From Macrocybe gigantea (Eukaryota; Basidiomycota; Agaricomycetes; Agaricales; Callistosporiaceae): a stretch of DNA of 64,000 nt. Each line of letters opens with the position of its first letter. The first letter of the stretch is position 1. A program made the position numbers and the translations under genes. The notes below the pieces were generated by a model that saw only the letters and a list, made by a program, of their open reading frames with translations, was not told the DNA's origin and did not search any database. Positions 10,824 through 22,100 of the stretch are shown here, one piece after another. The stretch is taken from positions 1-64,000 of the forward strand of contig SJRY01000080.1 of assembly GCA_011319805.1 (NCBI GenBank). The letters are read 5' to 3'.

Positions 10824-12267
10824 TCATCCGGCGAACATGCCGACGAGATATTGACTGACACCTTCTGGGGTAAGGCTGCCCACGTCCGAAAACACGAGGG
10901 AAATGAGATCAGGCCTAACGACAAAATCAGCGAGAAGACGGGAAGGATGAGGATGGGACGCGTACCGTGTGTAGTCGACGTCTGGATTGTTCTGTGATAT
11001 AAGTTCTTGAGAGATTTTCATCGGCCCCCTTTGCGATGCGTCCGCGGGCGGGCGAGGAAAGGAGAAGATCCGTGCATTATGGTTTGGAAGGTCATATTGT
11101 GACAGCGGGAACAACCTGTGAAACTTGTAACTAGAGGACGATCGGTAGCGTCAGATCAGTTCGCTGCATGAGAGCGTGCATCCCGTACCTTTCTGCCAGA
11201 GCATAGAACGGCTTGTTGGCCGCCTTTGCAATGATGGCCATCTGATTACTGCCTACAGCATTGATGAGCCCTCCACTTTCAACAACAGCTTCCGATCCCA
11301 CAAGCACAAAATCGACTTTGTCCATGACATAGGCGACGGCCGAATCCAGGACGACGGTACACGGAATTCCTGCTGTCATCAGTGCTTCCGCTGTCTTGAT
11401 GCTAGACAGTGGGGACGTGCGGTGTTTAGTCAGGCTAAAAACATCCGCTGGTAGAGAATGGACACCAACCCGAGGCCGCGAGGCCGCGCTTCCGTCACAA
11501 AGACTGGTTCCTGGCATCAGCGTCAGAGATTGCTGGAAAAAGCCGCAAGAAAGCACCTGATATGCGCTTCCGCTCGTGCGCATGGAGCAGTGTTTTCATC
11601 ACCACTCTTGAATAAGAATGTGTGAGTATCTGATGTTTGAATGCTGTTGGCAAGTATAGACGAAGAGGAGGACCGAACGCACGATGGAGCCGTCCTTGAT
11701 GAAATTGACGGCGAGTTCAGCTATTTTCTGTCTGTACTTGAGTGCCTCTGTGGCGAACTGTTGGCCGTGTCGAACTAACTTTGTTTTGAGATCCGCGAAG
11801 GTCTGAAAAGCGGAGAATATGACAGTGCACAATTAAACGCACGGCGTGGATAGGAGAAGGACGTACGGCTGAATCGTGCGGAAACAGCGTGACGAATGCG
11901 ATGAACAGCTCGCAGCCAGCATTAAGACTTATGGGATTAGATGATCGTTCTCTTAGTTCTTGTGCACCTTCGTTAAGCGCTTTAACCATTTCAAACATAG
12001 TGCCCGCTGTTGACGACGATTAGCTTCGGTCTAGAAACTGGCAGGAGACGGACGACTCGCCATTTGAATTCTCGATCAGCTCAGTCAGCGCGAGGATGGC
12101 CGCCAGGGGAGGTGATATCTTTTGGTGTATTTTATGTGAAAAATAGGCCACCATTGAACACAGCAGCACTGGATAAAGCCTGCCGGACATACTTCCTCGT
12201 CGTTCAGAATACGTCGATACGTTTCATAGATGTCGAACTGGGAACTCTTCAATGCGTCGATAGACAT
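10824..12267 (-). CDS. GCN3: Translation initiation factor eIF2B, alpha subunit
   Basis: eIF2B-alpha is the regulatory subunit of the GDP-GTP exchange factor for eIF2 and senses eIF2 phosphorylation in the cytosol. The start MSIDALKSSQFDIYETYRRI at 12267 matches the helical N-terminal domain. The Rossmann-like part carries IPCTVVLDSAVAYVMDKVDF, then VGSEAVVESGGLINAVG and MAIIAKAANKPFYALAE, which are hallmark motifs. It ends DVGSLTPEGVSQYLVGMFAG at 10824. The exon after KRIS must use the acceptor GAACCAG (about 11513) to give VFVTEARPRGLG; the nearer GCCAG site would shift the frame. Length, about 340 residues, suits the family. Confidence 0.93.
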
Positions 12268-13192
12268 GAGCTGAAGTGGGATCTGGACTTGCTATCGCGG
12301 GAGGCTTAAAGATTCAGGAGCGCTTATGTAATAATACATCTCTTGAGACGGACAATATAATACGATAAGTTTTGTAGTCGGAATGGAAGCAAAAAAAATG
12401 AATGTTGGCAAAAGATCCGCAATCACAAGTAAAAGTAGCAGGTGACTTTTCGAGCTGCATTCGTTTGTAGGAAACATTGATTTCCTTGTTCCTCAAATTG
12501 ACAAGGGTGACGTGAACGTTTCAGCCTCCAATTTCTCGTAACGAGTAGACGTTGCTAACGAAACAAAGGGCGACCTGGTGGAGCGATCCGCGTATCTGAC
12601 CCGATGGCGGAACAAGATGTGCTAAAGCGGTGAGCCATCTCGCGCAGCTCTGACAGCACAGATGGCGCCAAGCGGGGAACAACGACACTCGGAGGATGGA
12701 AGGCATGACGAAAAGTGACGAATGCCGCGCCTAGAAGCCTGGGAATAGTCCGGGTGAGGGTCGAGTGAGACCCCGAACGGCTGGCTGGTCTGCCTCACCT
12801 AGTATGGTGGAAAGGAGGATTCGTGGGCATGAGTAGGTGCGCTGCGGATCGCAATAGACGCACGCCGCAAGAGTGGCACCGGCTTAGGCGAGGAACGAGG
12901 AAGAGAGGGGTGGCGGGATGGCGGTATCTGGGGGGATTGTTGTCGGGGTGATTACACGTGTAACTTCGCCCGACGCCCAAAATGCTCGGTTCGGCCTCTC
13001 CTTTTTTTCTATTTTTTGATTTATCTTTTTTTTTTCCCCTTCTGCCAGGGTCCGTCGCAATAAAAGACGACAAGACTTTTGCTACCAACACCATGTCCCT
13101 CTTCCTCAACTGAAACACCTCCCGACGCATCCAGGTGTTCCGGTAAGCGTTCTTCTCATTCTCACTATCTCTGATCTAAATCACTCTTTCTC
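12268..13192. other. Divergent intergenic region, no gene recognised
   Basis: This 0.9-kb region separates eIF2B-alpha (-) from the 220-codon ORF (+). Nothing in either strand matches a family I know. The right end is pyrimidine-rich with a ten-base T run at 13026-13035, as in many fungal promoters. A plausible 5'-UTR intron lies just upstream of, and overlaps, the ORF start (GTAAGC at about 13143 to TTTCCTAG at about 13209); if spliced it would remove the first ATG. Confidence 0.4.
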
Positions 13193-13855
13193 ATGTCCGC
13201 TTTTCCTAGCTTTACCGACCACCACCATGCAGACCCCACGCCCCGTGCAGAAGTCATTTTCTCCAGCGATGTCAAGAACATGGACGAATGGGCGCGACGT
13301 ACACGCATTCCTTTGACCACTGCTGAGGCTCTGGGTGCGACCTATGCCCGTGCGCACCGTTGGTTGCAAGCCCTGCGCATGCAGCTAGTTCGACAACACA
13401 ATTGGACGGACGTTCCACACGACCATCGCATGCTGTTCTCTCTCGAGACCACTTCCATCTGGCGTTCCTCTGTTGGCTTGCCTGCTGGTCCAACGTTGAC
13501 GCTGCAACTCCCTGTCCATGCCAGTTCCTTTTTCTCTCCTGAACGTCGCGTCCAATGGCAGATGGTCTTCCACAGCGACATTTTCGAGTCTGTCCGAAAG
13601 CTCTGTCCACCTGTAAACGATGTCTTGAGCCTCATCCAGTGCCTTCTTACCGGCGTCGTCACCATCGTCTTTGAAGAGCATCTGCCCCAGGGCATATACA
13701 GGACCACACGTGGCCTCCCGTCCATCTCGTGGATCAACGATAACGAAGCTGCGCTCACCGAGATATTCGGTGTTTCCCATTTCCGAGCATTGCGCAGAGC
13801 ATGCAGTGACACTGCGACTGCATACAAGCTCGAAGTTGTTCCTTATTCCCATTGA
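13193..13855 (+). CDS. Intronless 220-residue protein of unknown function
   Basis: A single open frame from MSAFPSFTDHHHADPTPRAE to VVPYSH, with C/T-ending codon preference like the neighbouring genes. Segments such as MDEWARRTRIPLTTAEALGA, FFSPERRVQWQMVFHSDIF and VVTIVFEEHLPQGIYRTTRG look like a folded, soluble protein. There is no signal peptide or membrane helix, and I recognise no domain. Lack of introns is unusual here, since nearly every other gene has five or more. If the possible intron ending at about 13209 is used, translation would more likely start at the internal Met at about 13280. A downstream T24G6 tract lies in its 3' flank. Species-restricted gene or retrocopy are both possible. 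Confidence 0.5.
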   Translation: MSAFPSFTDHHHADPTPRAEVIFSSDVKNMDEWARRTRIPLTTAEALGATYARAHRWLQALRMQLVRQHNWTDVPHDHRMLFSLETTSIWRSSVGLPAGPTLTLQLPVHASSFFSPERRVQWQMVFHSDIFESVRKLCPPVNDVLSLIQCLLTGVVTIVFEEHLPQGIYRTTRGLPSISWINDNEAALTEIFGVSHFRALRRACSDTATAYKLEVVPYSH

Positions 13856-13974
13856 TCACACCCAAAAGGGAAATTTTCTCTCCTCGATTCATCCCATCCG
13901 CTCCCGTTTCTTGCCCTTGTCATACTTGCTATACCGGACTAATTCCTCATCGAACACTGCATTTTTTCTTTACC

Positions 13975-14004
13975 TTTTTTTTTTTTTTTTTTTTTTTTGG
14001 GGGG
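13975..14004 (+). repeat. T24-G6 homopolymer tract
   Basis: Twenty-four consecutive T are followed immediately by six G, 120 bp after the stop of the 220-codon ORF. This is a low-complexity tract with no coding role. Its exact length is likely to vary between individuals and sequencing methods. Confidence 0.9.
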
Positions 14005-14268
14005 CAAAATCAGCAACGTAGCTGCTTTCCTGTACTAGACTATTATAATCTATCATTCTCAGAACATACCTTTTTTTTTCACCACATATCATCATACACT
14101 GCGTACTCTACTTTCGAAAATTTTTCCACTTTTAAGCTGCTGTTGTAAACTGCCTCGTAATAATCGGCTGATATGTTAACCTAAGTCAATTTAGTAAGCA
14201 CAAGTTCCCACACTTTTTTCTTTGTTACCTGAGTTACTTACGTAACGTACTAGTCAGAAATAAATATC

Positions 14269-14296
14269 TCTCATTTCTCATTTCTCATTTCTCATT
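14269..14296 (+). repeat. Four perfect tandem copies of TCTCATT
   Basis: Four uninterrupted 7-bp units occupy 14269-14275, 14276-14282, 14283-14289 and 14290-14296. The array ends 15 bp before the MAP1 start codon, so it lies in the 5' leader or at the transcription start. A 7-bp unit could not expand inside a coding sequence without frameshift, which fits its non-coding position. Confidence 0.9.
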
Positions 14297-14311
14297 ATTT
14301 GTTCCTCTCCG

Positions 14312-16155
14312 ATGGCGATGCTTTTATCGTGCCAGAGCCCCAATTGTCCCAATGGTAACCCTCCTTCGCGAATGGAATGCCCGACGTGCAACAAGTATGT
14401 GGCTTCATCAAATGCTCTACTCACAAACCTGACATCCACCTCAAGGCTCGGGATCAAGGGATCATTCTTCTGTGGACAGGAGTGCTTCAAGGCTGAGTGT
14501 GCGTATTGAAAACCCTAACAGCTATAACTAGGTAAATCGTTAAACATTCGTCTTCGTTTAGGGGCAAGTTCTTCTTAGGCTAGTTACAACGATCGCTATT
14601 GACCTTTTCGTCGTACGACAGAAAACGCACAAAGCCATTCATGTCATCGTAACCGCAAAATCACAGAGTTGTTGCGCTCTCTAATCTACCCTATTGACGA
14701 CATCCTGACGCTCTGATCGTCATTCCACAGATAACAGTTACAATCCTTTCCCAAACTTTGCTTTCACTGGGGAGATACGACCGTCGTATCCGTTGTCTGG
14801 TACCCGCGTCGTCCCTCCCTACATCCCTCGACCGGATTATGCTGAGGAGGGTCTGTACGTCTGTGATTCATAGTCATGTTTCTTCTCAACATTTGCTGCC
14901 CAGGACGTCCCGTATCGGAAATGAAGAACGCGGGCCAACCTCCGCGCATTCTTTCGCTGGAAGAACAAGACAAGATAAGAACAGTTTGTCGTGTGCGTCA
15001 GCTAAATCTCTGGTGACGCTCACAACCATTGACTTTCGTCTCCCCTATGCTCCAGCTAGCGAGGGAAGTCCTTGATTTAGCGGCTTCCCATGTACGCCCT
15101 GGTATAACCACAGACGAAATCGACGAGATCGTGCACAATGCCATCATTGAAAGGAATGCATATCCGTCTCCTCTCAACTATCGCAACTTTCCCAAATCCG
15201 TCTGCACGTACGCCCTCGTCGCGTTGTGATAACCATTGCACATGCCACTTTGCTCATCCATGTCCCATCAGTTCGGTGAACGAAGTCATCTGTCATGGCA
15301 TACCGGATAAAAGGAAGCTGCAGGAAGGCGACATTATCAATATCGGTGGGTTAATTATGCATCACAGTCAGGGAGGCCATGACTAATGTGCGAGCTTTCA
15401 AGACGTCACACTCTATTACCAAGGTGAGTCTTGGGTTGCGGTGACAATACTGTCACGAGCCAACTTGACGCTTTCGTAGGGTACCATGGAGACATCAATG
15501 AAACATACGCAGTAGGAAGAATTGACGAGGACTCAAAGAAGCTCATCGAGACCACTAGACGTTGTCTCGATGAAGCCATCAAAATTTGCAAGCCGGGTGC
15601 GCTGTTCCGCGATATTGGAAAGGTCATGTAAGTCCTTTTCTTGCCGATCATAGGCCAACGTTAACTTAATTGGCCAATTAGTGAGCCAATTGCACGAGCA
15701 AACGGGTGCGCGACGGTAAGGACGTATACTGGACATGGGATCAACAACCTTTTCCATTGCGCACCAAACATTCCCCATTACGCCAAGAATAAGGCCGTCG
15801 GCACCATGAAACCTGGAATGGTCGGTCTTATAACTTGACTTGTACATATCATCTAGCTAATTCCAGATCTACAGGTGTTTACAATTGAGCCAGTGCGTTA
15901 CTCCTCACCACCTGCAATGTACATAAACTGAGTTTTCTCAATCCAGATGATCAATCTCGGTACAAGTTGGGGAGATGTTCATTGGCCGGATAATTGGACT
16001 GCGACGACAGCCGATGGCAAACGAAGTGCTCAATTCGAAGACACTCTGCTGTGCGTCATCTACAACTGAACACTTTCTAGCTCAGAATTAATTTGCGACA
16101 TAGCATCACGGAAACTGGCGTCGAGGTCCTAACTGCCAAAGCAAAGCCTCAATAG
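14312..16155 (+). CDS. MAP1: Methionine aminopeptidase 1
   Basis: This metalloprotease removes the initiator methionine from nascent chains at the ribosome. The N-terminal zinc finger reads [14 protein letters not shown], then [12 protein letters not shown] (first about 35 residues), followed by THKAIH and YNPFPNFAF. The catalytic domain contains all five metal ligands: Asp in NIDVTLYY, Asp in YHGDINET, His in [14 protein letters not shown], Glu in VFTIEPMINLG and Glu in QFEDTLLITETG. It ends LTAKAKPQ at 16155. About ten introns are needed. The junction after the zinc finger is odd: completing the conserved Trp needs a two-base GG micro-exon at about 14561-14562 followed by a GCAAGT donor. 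The 3' end is 64 bp from the convergent acyltransferase. Confidence 0.93.
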
Positions 16156-16219
16156 AACATGGAAATTACATGACCGAAGTCCATACATCTCATGCATTAT
16201 AGGATCAATATATCAGGAT

Positions 16220-19059
16220 TTACTCCTTATGAACATGATTCTGTCGTTTTTTGTCCGCTTCTTCATTCAAATCATGAGTCGCTTCCACGAAAGATTCCGT
16301 AGGATCCACCGCCGCGATCCGAGAGACGGCAATGTCATCCGAAAGGCTCTCCTTCCTCGCCCTGTGACCAAGCTGCGGTTGGTCCGCGCCATTGAGAGTC
16401 CGATTCATGGCAATACTAGAGCTAGCAGCAATTGGAAATTTCATTTCCTGGCCACGGGGAAGCGGTGACACACGTAGGCGCTGCAAATCAGCATAAGAGC
16501 TTTGTCGACTACGGGTCGTTTTCAGCGTGTTCAGATGATCGTCATGTCCTGGAATAATCCCAACGACATTATCGTAGTCCCCAGTGTCTTCATCGTCAGT
16601 GTCATCTGGGGTTCCAATCCGACTGATTTCATCCCCAGAGAAACCGCCCCATGCGCTTGTACCTCGTTGGGCGCTTCTACTCCAACCGAAGAGTCGTTCA
16701 TCAATCCAGGTCATCGGATGAGTGAGGCCCAGGCCCTGGGCGTCAACGGCGCCAGTACCGCTTTTTCTGCGCCACAGACCTGGTGTACCTGTCGAAGGAG
16801 GTACACTGGACGAAGGTACTAAGATGCGCCACTAGGAAGACCAAATAAATGTCTGAACAAGAAAAACCACAAGAAAGCGAGAGCGAAATAACCTCGTTAA
16901 AGTCCTCGTACAATCTCGGCCCAAATTCATTGATTACGCCTGCGACTTCGTTAGCAAGCTGAAGTCGCCTTGCTTTGAGTCGGTCAAGGGATCGCTGCTG
17001 GCCTGGGACGAGAGCGACAATCAAGGGTCTTAGAGATCTTGTAAATTTACGTTAGTGAGATCCATGACCCACACTCGCCAGACGCTCACTTTAGGACGTC
17101 AACCCCAGCTTCACCAAATTTAGAGCCGCATAGTTCATAAAAGGGAGTGCGACTATGACAAGGAACGGCGTCCAGATCCTCCATTTCAAAGGAGCATTGG
17201 CCTTGACTACGACGATGGTGGCCAAAATCGCGTAGAGACCATAGAGCAGGGGTGCGACCCCGAGACAGATCAGCACCTTCCAGGTAGCCAAAACGTCGCG
17301 ACCGGCGATTTTAACGACAGAGGCCGCAAGAGCTTCTGCTCAAAGAAACAGGATTTCAGTTCACATAGGACAATACAAACTGGATTATCGAACCTTTGGC
17401 CTTTCTTCTTGATATAACGGATGCCAGAATAAACATTGGCCCATTCAGGATTGTACCAGGCAGCGCAAGAGTAGACCATAACGTTAACAAAAATAAGCGA
17501 TAGACAAGCAACCCTAATGTCTTCCAGCCGGCTTTTTGAGCGCGTGGTACCTATCGTCATTACCAATAAATATTAAGGCCGTAGACAAGGAATATCACAA
17601 ACCTGGTGATCGCGAAGGCCAAGGTCCCTGACCAGACGATTGTATTTCAGCACTTCCCGTCTGAGCTTCTGAACGCGTGGCTCGTCCTTGAAATGCACGT
17701 AACCCTCTAAGAGACGTTTATTGAGTTCCACGACTTGTCCCAATGTCAAATGTTGCCCTGGAGTTTTATACAAACGTCTGACTGCCTGGATAAGCTTTGG
17801 ACAAGTCAGTCCAGTCTCGGATTGGGCGAACGCAAACAACTTGCCATCAGTGTGTCGTAGTCTGGAGCTCTAATTGTGACAGTCTTCAAACCGTCGTATA
17901 TCAGGTCGAGAAACTTGGCTACAGCTTCTCTTTTTGGTTCCCGCCCTGTTTGAACATCTCAACATATTCCGGGGGACGTCCAGTGCACTGCCAAACTCCA
18001 CGACAGCTCTCGACCTGAAACGGTGCGGATGGAAATAGGATAACCCGACGGGGACAATTTTGACTCGGACATTAGGATCATTCGCCATTGCACCTAACGC
18101 CATGATGGAAACGCCCGCCTTTAACGGCAGCAGGTCGGTCCGGTCGTGACTGCCCCCTTCGAGAAGAGCATAGGCTTAACGCTTGACTATTGACGAAAAC
18201 AAGAAATATACATACCTTCAGGAAAGATACCTATACTCCCGCCTCGACTCAGACAATGATACACGTAACGGTACATTTCTTGTTGATCGACGAAAGGCAG
18301 CTTTTTGAAATTGAGGCCTTTGTCGCCTTCCTTCTGGCGCTCCGCCACCTTTTCCAGAATACGCAAAGTACCTTTTCCGCTTTCTCCTCCAAATTCTCTT
18401 TTGATTCTGAGCTGAGTATCCGAGATGACCTCGCTCACTTCGGCTACGAATGAATTTACAGATTTTGGGAGCATGATCTGCATTCGAGGAGTGAATTCGG
18501 ATAGGAACTTGGTTCCTTCGCCTACAACAAGGCATGGGTCATCTGCAGACAACCATATTTGGCCTGTTCCCGGCGTGGCTGAATCTGCAGCGCGTGCGAC
18601 AGGGACTAAACCAGAAATAAGATGCAGTCCAACCTTAGACAGAAGAACTTACTGCTGTCCATTAAGCGAGCAAAGAATCCGACCGCCTTCCTTTGCATAC
18701 TTTTAGCAGCAGTTAAGAACTGGACACGACGGTGCGTTTCCCGATAGACTTCCAGACTTAAGAGAAGAGGATCAAGAAACTACATTCAGACAAAATTGAA
18801 CAAAAGACATTCTGCAAGACAGATAAGCCAGAAGTACTTGGTTGTTGTGCGGAGCACCAACGAATATGACGGGACCGTCCCGGGGATATTGAACGCACCA
18901 CGAGGGCGAATCTCGCGGAAAAAAATCTGGGTGATGACACGCCAGAATACCATGGCGGTGTCATACGTTAGAGAGCTGCTGGCGCGCCTTGGAGAGTGGC
19001 CATGGGAGCAAGAGAGGAATGAACGCCGGGGAAACATTCGCTGGGGTGGCGAAGGTCAT
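16220..19059 (-). CDS. SCT1: Glycerol-3-phosphate / dihydroxyacetone-phosphate acyltransferase
   Basis: The Gat1/Gat2 (Sct1/Gpt2) family makes lysophosphatidate in the ER and lipid-droplet membrane, the first step of glycerolipid synthesis. The start MTFATPANVSPAFIPLLLPW at 19059 is followed by WRVITQIFFREI. Motif I is the HX4D box in GAPHNNQFLDP (split by an intron near 18840-18780). Motif III lies in GIFPEGGSHDRTDLLPLKAG, and KIVPVGLSYFHPHRFRSRA follows. Near 17290-17100 are two hydrophobic helices, VLICLGVAPLLYGLYAILAT and TPFLVIVALPFMNYAAL. The C-terminal tail is acidic and Ser-rich (DDTDDEDTGDYDN), ending at 16220. The frame slips twice near the N-terminus: around 18961-18972 and at the C run 18880-18885. 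Confidence 0.9.
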
Positions 19060-19199
19060 ACGGCACCAAGACATCAATATGAACAAATAATCCATCTAGG
19101 GAATTAACAATTTCTACGTTACAATTGTCCGTGGCAAGAGGTATAAGGCTCAGATAGCATCAGATCAGACTGCAAAGAATGAAATAAACAACGTCGACC

Positions 19200-22100
19200 T
19201 CATCGCCCCGCAGAGGTCTGGTCCTGCGACGTCTCGCTCGTGGCACTAGATCGATATTGGAATAGGTCGTGAAGTCTCGACAGCTTATCTTGCTGGTTCT
19301 GGTCGTCTTGCGGACTCATTCGCCTCAAGTACTTCCCTTCGCTCCCTTCATACGCGCTCGGTGACGCAGTAGTCGAGCGATTGTTGGATTCCAGCTCTGA
19401 GATACGGTTAGCCTGGAATAGCATCAAGGCTAAGGGACATACTCGACAACGTATCCGCCACCGCAACTTCCCGCTCTTGGTCTTCGGCGGCACGGCTAGC
19501 CAATGCACGGTTGATGTATTTCCGGAAAGCAGCTCCCGTTGATTCCAGCATTTTCTCGACACGCGGTCGTTTGTAAGGATATGCTTTTAGGTAATGATGA
19601 AGTTCAGTTATGCCTTCTTTATGCAATGCTCCGGTCGTTTCACTTGATATATGTCCGATGATTGTTAGCAGTTGAGCGTCGGGATCAGGTTCTTCGACCG
19701 GAGGACTGTAATGGCCATTGCCATTCAAGGACGATGCGCTCGGCTCGTTCGGTGGCTGGAAGTGTTATGGTGACTCATTGATGTCACTGACGCAGTATCT
19801 TGCGGAGATATTGGGCGACTTGACGTCGATGAAAGCGGCCGCGTGCCGTCCGGATGTCCTTCGCTATGTCTAGGGTTTGCTGCGTCCGCGCGAGCAGTCG
19901 AGTTCAGTATCCTATAAACGTATGGGTAGACAATAGTCGCAGAAGGATCGTCAAACGACCCGGAGAGTAGATCATATACATCGTCTCCGTAATGAGCTGA
20001 GAGCCAACAAGTCAGGGTGAACGTATGCGATAAAAAGCCATTACTCTTACCGACGACGTGTTGTATAATGACCTTGATGGTCCTTAATGGCATGTCACCG
20101 CAAGGGACCTTGTTTGTTGCTCGGGCACGCCATTCATTAGGCGGCACAGATTGCAAGAAGTGTTCTATGGCGGGGAAGAGCTCCACAGGGTCGAGATGGC
20201 CCTCGCTGAGGTCTTGTGGGATATTTCTGGCCAGTTTCCACACACATTTCAGAACGAGCTCTGCAACACGAGCTTCTTTTGAATCTGGTAGAGTGCCATT
20301 TCCGGGGAAGGGCTTTATGATTTGCAGCAACAGCGCGAACAGCGCTCTGTGACAATATCAGATCCGGAAAAAGCAATTATTGCATTCATATCTCACCGGA
20401 ATATCGACATTCGTCTTCCAGTCGCAAACAAACGGAGTATGATCATGTTAATGAAGCGTGATAGATCCTTGACCTTCTTGACAGGGTTATCGTCTGTCTC
20501 TAGAAGACGAAGCGTCAGCTCCTCCAGAAGCGACGTTAGGATGTCAACGGTGAGCGATTCCGCCAAGAATGGGTGGTCGCAGAAATTGTTCAGCGTCTGG
20601 ATAAGATGCTTCGCGAGTCTGAAATTTTCGTCAGTCTCGAGATCATCAGGCCGTTCAAATACGTGAGCCATTTGGAGCGTAATTGTTTCAATCAATCCTT
20701 CCGTGTGTTCAGCAAGCTCGCGATACTGTGGCGTCGACGGTCCAGCCTCCGGACCAACAGATAAAATCTTCTGAACTTTCTTTAGGGCATCCACGCTGCG
20801 ACTGGGATCGCTGCTGAGAATGCTAGATATTGTAAGTGTAATGCCTTCAGTGCTTTGCCGTGTTTCTAACTCTTCATGACGAGAGGGGGCTGTGGAAGGT
20901 CCTGCTCTGGTATATGCATCGTTTAAAGCCGACTGTTCGTTATTTCGGACGGACGCGTGATTGGATACTTGTGCAAGATTTGGCTTGGGCCGCCCCAATC
21001 GGGATGGAAGAAGAGTTTTCGGGCGAATACCACCTTTAGGTGATGGTACGGCTGACTGAGCGCTAAAGTTTCCTGCGGGGGATTCAGAACGTGCTGTGCT
21101 AGGCGCGGGGGACGCAGACCGGAATGTACGTGCAGGAGAACCGGGTCGTGCTAGTCGCGAGGTTATGGATGGGCTCGCAGACCGGGGACCGCCGATTTTC
21201 GACACTACTGGAGAAGCTGGACGAGGAAGACCAGTTGCAAGCTTCACAACAGTTGGTGCCATAGCGGATGTGACTGCATCCGCTTGGTCCACAGAGCTGG
21301 GTCCGGGTATCCGGCGGATGCGTTCCTCGAGCTGTGTCTTATCTTTCGGGTTAGCGGACCCACCAGACTCCAAATCTTTTCCCCTGTTAATGAATAAGCC
21401 TCACTGCAATTGCCCAGTCAGTACAGCGGCAAGACAGTCACATAGATTACTCACCCCAGTGCATTCAAAGCAGATTTCCGAACTTGTGAATCTTTGTCTG
21501 ACAACATGGAAGCAATAATCGGGAATGCTTTGGGCGGTTCGCAAGCACTCAGTCCGGATTTCTTGAGGATCGCGGTAATCTCATCAAGAGCGCCTTGACG
21601 AGTCTTTGAGACCTTTGACTTCAGACCGTGTTCGAGCAACAGTTGGAATACTCTACTGTATGCGTATACTTTTAAGAACGCTCTGATTATTTGTTGAACA
21701 CGATTTCGGACTGGCTCTCGAGCGTCGCCAAGCTTTGTAGCCACATTAGAATAACGCTTGGAGAAGACAATTGACAGCTCACTTTGTATATCATCGTGGG
21801 CAAACAGCAATACGCCTCGCCATCCGTCAGCTGATAATTGACACTCCGGAGGAACGCCAATATTGTTTCCACAACGTCCAGACATTTTGAGATCAGGTTA
21901 GGTTGTGGTTCATGGGCTTTAACGGATACATATTTCAATGCTAGGTCGAAATTCGCGAGGCATATAGTTTCTGTGTTATCGTCCGAACCTTGTGAGGAGG
22001 CATAGAAATCGTTTATCATCGTGAGTCCTTGGATGTGGTCATTAACGGCATTATGGTCGTGACTGAAAAGGCGGGCTATCAAATCTTTCGAAGCATGAGG

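Larger units (their letters stand above)
13856..14311. other. Intergenic region holding a homopolymer tract and a 7-bp tandem repeat
   Basis: This stretch lies between the intronless ORF and methionine aminopeptidase. It is strongly T/C-rich on the plus strand, includes the T24-G6 tract and ends in the TCTCATT repeat. No coding signal is seen. It presumably carries the 3' end of one gene and the promoter of the next. Confidence 0.6.

Noticed and set aside
13272..13852. Three overlapping minus-strand frames across the 220-codon ORF
   Set aside because: They arise from the codon bias of the plus-strand frame; none has a start context, splice sites or known motif.
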